NCBI GenBank assembly: GCA_022013085.1
Contig: JAKLQX010000016.1
Span: forward strand, 1-43,016
Source of the DNA: Candidatus Omnitrophota bacterium
GTDB lineage: Bacteria; Omnitrophota; Gorgyraeia; Gygaellales; Profunditerraquicolaceae
Reading direction: 5' to 3'
DNA length: 43,016 nucleotides
Within the stretch, counting starts at the first letter, position 1; each line of letters starts with the position of its first letter. Below the pieces are notes generated by a model. That model had not been told where the DNA came from, made no database searches, and was given only the letters and a program-made list of their open reading frames with translations. This document shows positions 25,343 to 32,187 of this stretch, one piece after another. Position numbers and translations under genes: made by a program.

Positions 25343-25648
25343 ATGAATAATGAAAGCAATCAGGAAAATCGTTTTAACCTTGAAGATTTCAGTAGAAAAT
25401 CGGATGCATTTTACAATCGCATTAAGGGGGAACTTGAATCCAAATTTAAAGGTAAATATGTAGCATTAGATTTTGAATCAGAGCGATATTGGATTGGTGA
25501 TACAACCACAGAAGCCCTTACTAAAGCTAAAAAAGAATTTCCAAGTAAATTATTTTATTTTCTGCAAATAGGCTCACCTGCAACTTTTAATATTCAATCC
25601 ATAATAAGCCGCTCATGTCTGAAGCCAAAATATGATTTTGCATGGTAG
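25343..25648 (+). CDS. DUF5678-like protein
   Basis: The 101-residue protein has an N-terminal helical part and then FKGKYVALDFESERYWIGDTT followed by TEALTKAKKEFPSKLFYFLQIG. That pattern, a KYVA-x-D strand, a short exposed turn and an ALxxAKKxxP helix with a final FYxxxIG strand, is like the DUF5678 family, whose function is unknown. It overlaps the following protease gene by 17 nt, so the two are probably expressed together. Confidence 0.6.
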   Translation: MNNESNQENRFNLEDFSRKSDAFYNRIKGELESKFKGKYVALDFESERYWIGDTTTEALTKAKKEFPSKLFYFLQIGSPATFNIQSIISRSCLKPKYDFAW

Positions 25649-26030
25649 CATTGATGATAAAAATCAACTTTGGGTATCAATTATAGTCGCTGGAGAGTAT
25701 GGACAACAGAAGATTTCCGCACTTTTAGATACCGGCTTTACAGGTGAATTACAATTACCCCTTCAGATTGCTGTACCCCTCGGTTTAAAACTTGTTGGCG
25801 TAGCTTCCTATCAATTAGCAGATGGCTCCATTTCTAAACAAATGCTTTTCTCAGCATCCATAAATTGGGGTACGAAGACGCGTTCAGTAACTGCAAGCGT
25901 TGTTATGGATGCAGAAGATGTTTTAATGGGAGTTAGTGTTTTACATGGTTATACTCTATTAGCCGATTTTCAACAAAAACAACTTGTTATTAAAGAACCC
26001 GGAACGGATGATCCTCAAATAGAGGCGTAA
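25632..26030 (+). CDS. Retropepsin-like aspartic protease
   Basis: The 132 residues form a single-domain clan AA protease: the catalytic motif is ALLDTGFTGELQLP (DTG with a following Phe/Thr-Gly), then LADGSISKQMLFSASINW and the second strand pattern VVMDAEDVLMGVSVLHGYTL with ILLG-like residues. Such enzymes act as homodimers with one DTG per subunit. There is no signal peptide, so it should be cytoplasmic. Pairing with a DUF5678-like gene is a recurring arrangement, and the substrate is unknown. Confidence 0.8.
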   Translation: MILHGSIDDKNQLWVSIIVAGEYGQQKISALLDTGFTGELQLPLQIAVPLGLKLVGVASYQLADGSISKQMLFSASINWGTKTRSVTASVVMDAEDVLMGVSVLHGYTLLADFQQKQLVIKEPGTDDPQIEA

Positions 26031-26449
26031 CACAACCTTCAGCCCCAGAATCTTAAATTATGAATTTAAATTGGATAAAATGCGGTGGTAAGCAATGGTG
26101 TCGATTATTATATGTAAATTTGCTACACCATCATTTTAACGGACTTGAAGGAGTTTATATTATTTGGCATGGTCAGCCGGATCCTGCGGTTGTTTATGTG
26201 GGGCAAGGTAACATCAGAGAAAGATTAACACAGCATAAACAAGATCCTGATATCTTAGCTTATAAAGATCAGGAGTTATTGGTTACATGGGCAAAAGTAG
26301 ATTCTGCACACAGGGATGGCATAGAAAGATTTCTTGCTGAACATTGGAAGCCTAAAGCAGGGCAGAATTGTCCATTAGCTGATCCAATATCAGTCAATTC
26401 ACCCTGGGATAAAGCATAAAAATGATAGGAAGTTTTAGGTACGCCTCTA
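26020..26449. repeat. Inverted repeats flanking the GIY-YIG gene
   Basis: TAGAGGCGTAAC at 26020-26031 is the near-perfect complement of GTACGCCTCTA at 26439-26449 (one base missing). The left copy overlaps the protease stop codon and the right copy abuts the TPR remnant. Confidence 0.55.
26060..26419 (+). CDS. GIY-YIG domain protein, copy 1
   Basis: The 119 residues carry a short GIY-YIG nuclease fold: GVYIIWHGQPDPAVVYVGQG is the GVY/YVG pair, followed by IRERLTQHKQDP with the catalytic Arg and His, and ERFLAEHWKP with the metal-binding Glu. It lacks any extra DNA-binding domain. It has no clear Shine-Dalgarno. The gene lies between two 11-12-bp inverted sequences (GAGGCGTA before, TACGCCTC after) and directly before a truncated TPR gene, so it may have moved as a unit. 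Confidence 0.75.
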   Translation: MNLNWIKCGGKQWCRLLYVNLLHHHFNGLEGVYIIWHGQPDPAVVYVGQGNIRERLTQHKQDPDILAYKDQELLVTWAKVDSAHRDGIERFLAEHWKPKAGQNCPLADPISVNSPWDKA

Positions 26450-26450
26450 A

Positions 26451-26654
26451 GACCAAGCCATCTCTGATTTCACAAAAGCTATAGAGATTAATCCTAATGA
26501 AGGCTTAGTTTACTACAACCGAGGTTTTGTCTATTTTGCAAAGAAGGATTATGATAAAAGCTGGGTGGATGTTCATAAGGCGGAAAAGCTAAGATATGCT
26601 GTAGAAGCTAAATTCCTTGATGATCTCAAGAAAGCAACAGGAAGGGATAAATAG
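26451..26654 (+). pseudogene. TPR protein remnant (C-terminal piece)
   Basis: The open frame gives DQAISDFTKAIEINPNEG, a typical TPR, then YNRGFVYFAKKDYDKSW and a helical tail ending KKATGRDK. It lacks a start codon and any upstream repeats, and is preceded in frame by a stop codon. It begins exactly after the right inverted repeat of the GIY-YIG gene, which suggests that insertion or deletion removed its 5' part. Confidence 0.75.
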
Positions 26655-26682
26655 GTTCAGACTTAAAAAAGGAGAGATGAAT

Positions 26683-27417
26683 ATGAGAAAATATTGTTTT
26701 CTGCTATTAGTAGCAAGTGTTATTTTAAGCGGGTGTGGAACTTACGCAAAATTCACTTACCCATCAGATTACAACAAATTAATACAACTTTATGAGAAAC
26801 CGAAGTATCCAATTAATGTTGGAGTTTTGCCTTTGGATGATAAAAGACTTAATGAGAATAATTTCGGGGGTTATTTCCTTTATTTAATCCCCCTGATGCC
26901 CTTTGGTTCTGCTCAATATACTAGACCTGACTCTGCCACGATGTTTAATACCATTTCTAAATTTGATTTTAATGTATCAGAAGATTTAGCGAAAGCCATA
27001 GTAACAAGTTTGCGTAAAGCTAATCTTTTTGAGAATGTTTATTTCTCTTACGGAGGAGATTTACAATCCGATCTATTAATTAAGGGAAGTATTTTATCAA
27101 CAGATTACGAAGGGAAAATATATTCTTATGGTCTTTCTTTTGTTGGTCCTCTTTTATGGTATTTTGGTCTTCCCTGTGGATCTTCATATAATGAACTAAA
27201 GTTAGAAATAGTTCTCAATAAGGCAGATACCCAAGATGTATTATGGGATTATGCAATTAATAATCAAAAAAGAGTAGTTCAGGGCATGTATTATTCTTGG
27301 GGTCATGATGTTAAGGGGTATTCAGAGATATTGCAAGACTCAATGAACGAAGCAATAAAATCTTTGAATGAGAAGCTTCTAACGATTCCTATTGATAAAT
27401 TAAAAAGAAAAAGATAA
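26683..27417 (+). CDS. Lipoprotein of unknown function
   Basis: I take the ATG at 26683, eight bases after GGAG, rather than the track start at 26617, which runs through the TPR remnant. The 244 residues then begin MRKYCFLLLVASVILSGCG, a signal peptide with a lipobox (LSGC) and the lipidated Cys19. The body has NVGVLPLDDKRL, EDLAKAIVTSLRKANLFENVYF and SDLLIKGSIL, the layout of outer-membrane lipoproteins similar to CsgG or LPP20-like stress proteins. I cannot name the family with certainty. Confidence 0.75.
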   Translation: MRKYCFLLLVASVILSGCGTYAKFTYPSDYNKLIQLYEKPKYPINVGVLPLDDKRLNENNFGGYFLYLIPLMPFGSAQYTRPDSATMFNTISKFDFNVSEDLAKAIVTSLRKANLFENVYFSYGGDLQSDLLIKGSILSTDYEGKIYSYGLSFVGPLLWYFGLPCGSSYNELKLEIVLNKADTQDVLWDYAINNQKRVVQGMYYSWGHDVKGYSEILQDSMNEAIKSLNEKLLTIPIDKLKRKR

Positions 27418-27426
27418 TACCGATTG

Positions 27427-27457
27427 CATCATCTGGGTGCTTAGGCCACTAAAGGAG
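27427..27457 (+). promoter_or_regulatory. 31-nt upstream motif, copy 1
   Basis: CATCATCTGGGTGCTTAGGC and the following CACTAAAGGAG lie seven bases before the ATG of the secreted protein. Two more copies at 27925 and 29402 have the same length and spacing. The 3' end is the Shine-Dalgarno. Confidence 0.6.
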
Positions 27458-27464
27458 AAATAAG

Positions 27465-27914
27465 ATGAAGAGATATATTTTATGCTTATGCATCATCCTC
27501 TCAACTTACTCTACTGCTTTTGCTTCGTATGTAGTAAAGGGCAAAGGAATAACAAGTGTTATGTATATCGGTGGCAAAGCAGAAACAAGTAAATGTAATG
27601 ACGAGGTAGTATATGTTGTTGATTTAGAAAATAAGATAGTTACGAGGACAGGGGTATTTAACGCTGATATTAAAGAAGGTCCAGTAGCAGGATTACAAAC
27701 AGATAATACAGTATACCAGATTGTCTATGATGTTAAGGAAGATGCTATATTAAGAGATAAGGAGCGTAGCAAGCCCCAGCATATTATTAAAGCTATAGGT
27801 AAATGCGGATTTTTAGAAGGCTATGAGACCATAGTTATAGGAGATGATTTCATTTCAACCTCTAAATCGGCTTTTGATTATTTTATGCTCTATTATTATA
27901 AGAGAATACAATAA
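27465..27914 (+). CDS. Secreted protein of unknown function
   Basis: The 149-residue protein has a clear signal peptide (MKRYILCLCIILSTYSTAFA, cleavage before SYVV) and a small beta-rich domain with two cysteines (ETSKCNDEVVYVVDL and IGKCGFLEGYETIVIG) that could form a disulfide in the periplasm. I do not recognise the family. It follows the conserved 31-nt motif and is bounded by the next copy of it, so it behaves like a cassette. Confidence 0.65.
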   Translation: MKRYILCLCIILSTYSTAFASYVVKGKGITSVMYIGGKAETSKCNDEVVYVVDLENKIVTRTGVFNADIKEGPVAGLQTDNTVYQIVYDVKEDAILRDKERSKPQHIIKAIGKCGFLEGYETIVIGDDFISTSKSAFDYFMLYYYKRIQ

Positions 27915-27924
27915 CAACTATTTT

Positions 27925-27955
27925 CATCATCTGGGCGGTTAGAACATTGAGGGAG
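27925..27955 (+). promoter_or_regulatory. 31-nt upstream motif, copy 2
   Basis: CATCATCTGGGCGGTTAGAA followed by CATTGAGGGAG, seven bases before the ATG at 27963, as in copies 1 and 3. Confidence 0.6.
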
Positions 27956-27962
27956 AGACAAT

Positions 27963-28469
27963 ATGGAGAAATATATAATAGAAATAAACTGGGAAGGTTT
28001 TTTGAATATCGAAGAAGTTATAAGAGGCAAGAATAGTGCGGGGAGGGAGCCTGATTGGTTGGGAAGGGATTATGGGGTATATCAAATATATGGACATCAC
28101 ATTTTATGCGGTGATGATACATTACTTTACGTTGGACAAGTAGCCAAAGAAACGTTCTCTGAAAGATTCCGAGAGCATAAAGTTAATTTATTGAAAGACG
28201 ATAATTTAGACAAAATCAAAATTTATCTTGGTAGACTACAGAACACTCCAAAGTATAACCCAAAAGATGAGTGGGAAATGTATTATAGAGATGAGGATAT
28301 CGTAGAGTCCATTCTAATATATAAATATTTACCTCCTTATAATGGTAGCCGAAAAGGCGATTATCCCAATCTTTACCAATATACAGAAATTAAATTAGCA
28401 CATAAAGGAGATAAGGGGAGATTAGAGTTAGAAGATATCGCCCCCAGTGATTATTTAAAAGGAGAATAG
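27963..28469 (+). CDS. GIY-YIG-like protein, copy 2
   Basis: The 168 residues contain DYGVYQIYG and LLYVGQVAKETFSERFREHK, the two strand motifs and catalytic Arg of a GIY-YIG fold, and EDIVESILIYKYLPPYNGS with the expected Glu near the metal. It is different in sequence and length from the one at 26060, so the two are not recent duplicates. The function is unknown; such small bacterial forms are often single-domain nucleases. It abuts the DUF4177-like gene with one base between them. Confidence 0.65.
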   Translation: MEKYIIEINWEGFLNIEEVIRGKNSAGREPDWLGRDYGVYQIYGHHILCGDDTLLYVGQVAKETFSERFREHKVNLLKDDNLDKIKIYLGRLQNTPKYNPKDEWEMYYRDEDIVESILIYKYLPPYNGSRKGDYPNLYQYTEIKLAHKGDKGRLELEDIAPSDYLKGE

Positions 28470-28470
28470 A

Positions 28471-28662
28471 ATGAAAGAGTATAAAGTATTAACTCAGAGG
28501 GATAAGTTTTGGGGAGGACAATTTGACCCTGCAAAATTGGAAGCTGCTATGAATTCATTTGCTGCCGAAGGGTGGACTGTTATTTCAGTGGCTACAGCAA
28601 GCGTTATTGCGCTTGGCGGCGAGAGAGATGAAATAATAATAATTTTGGAGAGAGAAAAATAA
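28471..28662 (+). CDS. DUF4177-like small protein
   Basis: The 63-residue protein reads as a DUF4177 member: a YKVL start, a central KLEAAMNSFAAEGWTVISVA helix and strand, and a final strand DEIIIILERE. The family is a small alpha-beta fold with unknown function. It starts one base after the GIY-YIG stop with an AAAGGAG Shine-Dalgarno and ends in TAATG with a possible 19-residue ORF. Confidence 0.75.
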   Translation: MKEYKVLTQRDKFWGGQFDPAKLEAAMNSFAAEGWTVISVATASVIALGGERDEIIIILEREK

Positions 28663-28721
28663 TGGAAAAGACACTTTATTTAGAGGATGCTACGGTCTAT
28701 AGGATTCTAAGAAATGAATAA
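28662..28721 (+). CDS. Possible 19-residue linking ORF
   Basis: ATG at 28662 overlaps the stop of the DUF4177 gene (TAATG) and the ORF MEKTLYLEDATVYRILRNE overlaps the next start at 28714. It has a GAGAGA sequence upstream. It may only serve to carry ribosomes to the membrane-protein gene, or may be the remnant of a longer gene. Confidence 0.3.
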   Translation: MEKTLYLEDATVYRILRNE

Positions 28722-28932
28722 AAAACAATTAATAATTGCTTGGGGAATGGGGATTGCAATAATTGCAGTAATAATAAAAGGCGGTTTTGCTCATTTGGGA
28801 GTTGGTAATTTTTATTTATTGACTGCAGGATGGCATTTCGTTAACGAACCAGAAATAAGAATAATTTCAAGTTTAATTATATTCGCAGTTTTATTAATCT
28901 ATACTTTAAGGGATAAGAAGAAAGGATTTTAG
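28714..28932 (+). CDS. Small membrane protein
   Basis: The 72-residue protein has two hydrophobic segments (about 5-25, LIIAWGMGIAIIAVIIKGGF, and 47-64, IRIISSLIIFAVLLIYTL) with a loop rich in aromatic residues and a basic end. This suggests a two-helix inner-membrane protein. No family is recognised. There is no evident Shine-Dalgarno; it overlaps an upstream mini ORF, and the next gene starts one base after its stop. Confidence 0.6.
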   Translation: MNKKQLIIAWGMGIAIIAVIIKGGFAHLGVGNFYLLTAGWHFVNEPEIRIISSLIIFAVLLIYTLRDKKKGF

Positions 28933-28933
28933 A

Positions 28934-29371
28934 TTGTTTAATCTATTGATTATACTCATTCTTATAATTGTAGTTGTAATCCTGGTAATTAGAAAAGTTT
29001 TAAAAAAAGACATCATCATAGAAGGAATTGTTATAGGTGTTGTAACAGGTATTTGTTTATCTTTTTCCATAGATGCTAATTATAGGGCGAGTTTAATAGG
29101 GCCTATAATTCAAATGGCAAAATTCATTAAGGTTTCGGTAAGGTACGTTAGTGTTGATTATAAGAATATTCAATTAGAAAAAGTTGGAGAAGGAGTTTTT
29201 AATGTAGATGCAACCAATATTGCTTCGGGAGTAGTAGTTAAATTTCGGGATTCTAATTTGTCCGATTTGCCTCCGGATTTAAGGTATGATGTTGCCACAA
29301 GTGATACAGTACAAGCGGTATTAACACCGAATAGCTTTAAGCTTGAAGAACTCGGTGGTAAGCCACAATAA
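28934..29371 (+). CDS. Membrane-anchored protein of unknown function
   Basis: The 145-residue protein starts with TTG at 28934 and has two hydrophobic helices (about 3-21 and 27-46), then a soluble part with KVSVRYVSVDYKNIQLEKVGEG and a strand-rich tail ending GGKPQ. It probably faces the periplasm or cytoplasm with its C-domain. The TTG start follows the previous stop directly, so it depends on coupling. I do not recognise the family. Confidence 0.55.
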   Translation: MFNLLIILILIIVVVILVIRKVLKKDIIIEGIVIGVVTGICLSFSIDANYRASLIGPIIQMAKFIKVSVRYVSVDYKNIQLEKVGEGVFNVDATNIASGVVVKFRDSNLSDLPPDLRYDVATSDTVQAVLTPNSFKLEELGGKPQ

Positions 29372-29390
29372 AGAGAATGACATGTGCAAT

Positions 29391-30674
29391 CTATATAAGT
29401 TTATCATCTGGACGGTAAGGACGCTGAGGGAGGGGGAAAATGATTAAGAAAATTATAACAACACTAGAAAGACATCCCGTATACTTAAGCTTAATAACCG
29501 GTACCGTCAGTGGCGTCGTAGGTGGTATCATAAGCGGAATTATAGTCGGTTTTATACTAAATAGATTTATAAAATAAAAAACAATTAAGGGATCGGTCAA
29601 TACATTGTTACCCCCTTGAGTTAAGGAATCGGCGTATTTAACAAGCATAGCATCTAAGTCAACAGGTGGAATCATTAAGAGCCGTTTATCTAAATCAGGT
29701 TTTTTCTCTTGGATTAATTGCCAAGGCGATTTATTCTCTTTGTAAGTATTAGGCCTCTCAAGATTGAAGAATAATTGATAGGTTGAAGCTTTACTCATAA
29801 ATTCCGCTCTGTCGCAAAATGTTTCTATTTCATAGAACTCTGTTTCCATAAGGCCGTGTATTGTTTCAACATCAGCCTGCATACGGTGAGCTCCCGGGAA
29901 GATGGTGCCATGGATTTGCCCAGGCAGGGATTCTATAGCACGAGTATATGCTGATGGTTCTTTGGCATTCCAGGAGCCGCAGTATTCTACGCCGTTATCA
30001 GTCTGACGGTATGCGCCGGAATCAGGCAGCGCTTTAGAGGCAATTAGGTATTGATTAATATATTCGGCGAACAGCGTGGCATTAATTAACGATAGTTCAT
30101 CGGAGAAGCCGAGGAACAAAGCTCCGCAGCTGACTTCTCTAAGAGTATATTGCACAGCAGGCAGGCGTGATCGTTTCATCTGTGGCCAGTATTCGGGGAT
30201 ATCGGTTAAATCTTTGGTGTCTTCGCAGGCTTGATGGAAGAAGGGGAATTGTTTTTTGACTTCGCGCAAGTTGCGTTTGGTGATGTATTTTTTTCTTCGC
30301 TTACCTCGCGCGACACCAGCTTCTTTCCATATCTTGCGGATGGTTTTTTCGGCTTGGGGAAGTTGTTCAAGGCATTTAACTTGTTTAGCGCCAAGGTTAC
30401 GATATTTATTCTTTTTGAGCCCGACGATATGGTCTTTGATGCTTTGGGCAGTGGCGCGCGGCGAGTAATGTGGTTTACGAGATAAATCAAGTAATCCCTC
30501 ATAGCCGTGTTCTTTGAATCGTTTTAGCCATTTGCGTACTACTGGCGGCGATGTATTAAATATTCGAGCCGCAGGCTTAATGCCGTGTTTAAGCGCGTAT
30601 TGAATCATTTGATATCGGTGTGCTCGTTTGTCTTTACAATTCCGCATGTTTTGGTAATATGATAATGGGCACAT
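29391..30674 (-). CDS. IS481-like DDE transposase, 3' extended
   Basis: The first 362 residues, up to the inverted repeat at 29589, look like an integrase-core transposase: an N-terminal helix-turn-helix (IKPAARIFNTSPPVVRKWLKRF), a second HTH region with basic RGKRRKKY, then the catalytic core with ACEDTKDLTDIPEYW for the first Asp, RQTDNGVEYCG for the second and DVETIHGLMETEFYE for the Glu. The last 65 residues come from flanking DNA because no stop codon lies before the IS end, giving a hydrophobic tail. The gene could still be active. Reading is antisense to the 45-residue ORF. Confidence 0.8.
   Translation of the reverse strand: MCPLSYYQNMRNCKDKRAHRYQMIQYALKHGIKPAARIFNTSPPVVRKWLKRFKEHGYEGLLDLSRKPHYSPRATAQSIKDHIVGLKKNKYRNLGAKQVKCLEQLPQAEKTIRKIWKEAGVARGKRRKKYITKRNLREVKKQFPFFHQACEDTKDLTDIPEYWPQMKRSRLPAVQYTLREVSCGALFLGFSDELSLINATLFAEYINQYLIASKALPDSGAYRQTDNGVEYCGSWNAKEPSAYTRAIESLPGQIHGTIFPGAHRMQADVETIHGLMETEFYEIETFCDRAEFMSKASTYQLFFNLERPNTYKENKSPWQLIQEKKPDLDKRLLMIPPVDLDAMLVKYADSLTQGGNNVLTDPLIVFYFINLFSIKPTIIPLMIPPTTPLTVPVIKLKYTGCLSSVVIIFLIIFPLPQRPYRPDDKLI
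29402..29432 (+). promoter_or_regulatory. 31-nt upstream motif, copy 3
   Basis: TATCATCTGGACGGTAAGGA followed by CGCTGAGGGAG, seven bases before the ATG at 29440, as in the other two copies. Confidence 0.6.
29440..29577 (+). CDS. 45-residue membrane protein
   Basis: This ORF is missing from the track. ATG at 29440 follows GAGGGAGGGGG. The product is MIKKIITTLERHPVYLSL followed by a single glycine-rich hydrophobic helix (GTVSGVVGGIISGIIVGFIL) and the basic end NRFIK. Repeated GxxxG-type spacing suggests helix packing. No family is recognised. The end of an insertion sequence begins about 11 bases after the stop, and the transposase frame reads antisense across it. Confidence 0.6.
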   Translation: MIKKIITTLERHPVYLSLITGTVSGVVGGIISGIIVGFILNRFIK

Positions 30675-31104
30675 ACGAGAGTCCTCCTTTTGCGAGAAGC
30701 GGCTCTTAATTTACATCAGTATGTGCCTCTTTTCATTATATTTCTACTGAATAAGATTTAAGGTATCTCGGGTCTTCATAAGATTCTTGTTCTTTGAACC
30801 AGGCTTTTAAATTCCGCGCTCTCCAAAAAGAAGAGAAGCGGGTATTAAGAATATTTGAAGGCTCGTAGGAGCCGGTGTAATTATTATCTGGTTTAAGATC
30901 GCCGTTCCTAGGGTTCTCCAGAGGTTCTTTTTTAGAGACTTTTTGCCGTAAAGGCGTTTTCGGTTTAGGTGATGTTGGTTTCGGGCCTAAATCAAATTCA
31001 TCCAAAGCCGCCTTTAATTTCTTAAAAATTTCTCTACTTATACAAAGAACTTTTATTAATTTTCCCTCACAGGGGAGGGGGTAACGATGTATGGTATCAT
31101 TCCC
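29589..31104 (-). mobile_element. IS element, about 1.5 kb
   Basis: Imperfect terminal inverted repeats are visible: the left end GGGATCGGTCAATACATTGT followed by TACCCCCT and the right end AGGGGGTAACGATGTATGGT followed by ATCATTCCC. The inner part ATACATYGTTACCCCCT matches at 16 of 17 positions. No target-site duplication is obvious. It carries the transposase and a second open frame. Confidence 0.65.
30736..31005 (-). CDS. Open frame of the IS, unknown function
   Basis: The track gives 89 residues, but the first codon is a TTG and the frame stays open upstream across the right inverted repeat (reading HRYPLPCEGKLIKVL and KKLKAALDEFDLGPKP), so the true start is unknown. The middle is rich in Pro and Lys, and the end has FKEQESYEDPRYL. 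No known domain is recognised. It may be a passenger gene or a relic into which the IS inserted. Interpretation is uncertain. Confidence 0.4.
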   Translation of the reverse strand: MDEFDLGPKPTSPKPKTPLRQKVSKKEPLENPRNGDLKPDNNYTGSYEPSNILNTRFSSFWRARNLKAWFKEQESYEDPRYLKSYSVEI

Positions 31105-31124
31105 ACTTAGGTTGATATTTCCGC

Positions 31125-31153
31125 TTTACAAAATATTAATCTGCCGCTATAAT
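31125..31153 (+). promoter_or_regulatory. Promoter of hisG
   Basis: TTTACA at 31125-31130 and a perfect TATAAT at 31148-31153 are 17 nt apart, just outside the IS. A hairpin (CCAGCCC with GGGGTTGG at about 31190-31209) lies in the leader before AAGGAG. Confidence 0.75.
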
Positions 31154-31237
31154 AATTTTCTAGAGCAGCGCATTTAAATAAGAGAAACCCAGCCCTTCTA
31201 GGGGGTTGGTGTATAATTTAAGAGAAAGAAGGAGCGG

Positions 31238-32122
31238 GTGAAAGATAAAGTTTTAAAATTAGGTTTACCAAAAGGGAGCCTCCAGGAGTCTACCTTTAGG
31301 ATGCTTAAAAAAGCTGGTTTTAATGTGAATTTATCCAATTCGCGCTCATATTTTCCGTCGATAGATGACGATCAGATTCAGGCAGTTTTATTGCGTGCCC
31401 AAGAGATGTCGCGTTATGTTCAGGATGGCGCTCTTGATTGCGGGATTACTGGCAATGATTGGATTTTAGAAAATAAGTCCGATGTAATTAGAGTCACGGA
31501 TTTAGCTTATGCTAAGCAGAGTTTAAATAAAGTTAGGTGGGTTTTAGCTGTACCGCAGGATTCTGGAATTAAGAGGATTAAAGATTTAGATGGAAAGCGT
31601 GTGGCTACTGAGCTAGTGAATGTAAGCAAAGATTTTTTTCAGAAAAATAAAGTTAAAGTTAATATAGAGTTTAGTTGGGGGGCTACTGAGGTTAAAGTTT
31701 TAGGCGGCCTGGTTGATGCTATCGTCGAGCTAACTGAGACAGGCAGTTCGTTACGCGCCAATAAATTAGTTGAAATTGCTACTCTTTGTGAATCTACCAC
31801 TCAGTTTATTGCGAATAAAAAAGCTTATAAAGATAGCTGGAAGAAAGAAAAAATGGAGCAGGTTGCCCTGCTTTTAAAGGGCGCCATTACGGCAGAGGGA
31901 AAAGTTGGCTTAAAGATGAATGTAAGGAAAAAGGATCTCAAGGGAGTTTTGAATAAGTTGCCGGCATTAAAAAAACCCACTATTTCCGGTTTAAGCGATG
32001 ATGGGTGGTTTGCTATTGAAACAATCATTGATGAGAAAGTGGTTAGAGTGCTTATCCCGGCATTAAAGCAAGCAGGTGCTCAAGGGATTATCGAATACCC
32101 ATTGAATAAAGTGATATATTAG
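31238..32122 (+). CDS. hisG: ATP phosphoribosyltransferase, long form
   Basis: HisG makes phosphoribosyl-ATP, the first step of histidine synthesis. The 294 residues form the long type with catalytic domains (LKLGLPKGSLQEST, DCGITGNDW, and the PRPP loop in VELTETGSSLRANKL) plus a C-terminal regulatory ACT-like domain (GLKMNVRKKDLKGVLN to IEYPLNKVIY), so no HisZ is needed. The start is a GTG eight bases after AAGGAG. No other his gene is nearby; HisG stands alone beside genes for other functions. Histidine feedback inhibition is expected for the long form. Confidence 0.94.
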   Translation: MKDKVLKLGLPKGSLQESTFRMLKKAGFNVNLSNSRSYFPSIDDDQIQAVLLRAQEMSRYVQDGALDCGITGNDWILENKSDVIRVTDLAYAKQSLNKVRWVLAVPQDSGIKRIKDLDGKRVATELVNVSKDFFQKNKVKVNIEFSWGATEVKVLGGLVDAIVELTETGSSLRANKLVEIATLCESTTQFIANKKAYKDSWKKEKMEQVALLLKGAITAEGKVGLKMNVRKKDLKGVLNKLPALKKPTISGLSDDGWFAIETIIDEKVVRVLIPALKQAGAQGIIEYPLNKVIY

Positions 32123-32124
32123 GA

Positions 32125-32180
32125 AGTAGCACCCCGCGCTTATAAGGAATTGCGCGGGTGTGCCCTTGTGGGCTAGGAGA
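32125..32180 (+). repeat. Hairpin 5'-UTR element, copy 2
   Basis: CACCCCGCGCTTATAAGGAA pairs with GCGCGGGTG, then a perfect hairpin GCCCTTGTGGGC and CTAGGAGA follow. The same order is seen, expanded, at 13766-13862. The final AGGAGA is the Shine-Dalgarno of the small ribosome-type gene. Confidence 0.75.
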
Positions 32181-32187
32181 AGTAGTT

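Noticed and set aside
27427-29432. Integron attC sites for the 31-nt repeats
   Set aside because: The GTTRRRY and RYYYAAC core pair and the long imperfect hairpin of attC are absent, the motif is only 31 nt, and no integron integrase is seen.
30206-30502. Overlapping ORFs on both strands inside the transposase
   Set aside because: They are shadows of the transposase frame, with low-complexity products and no ribosome-binding site.
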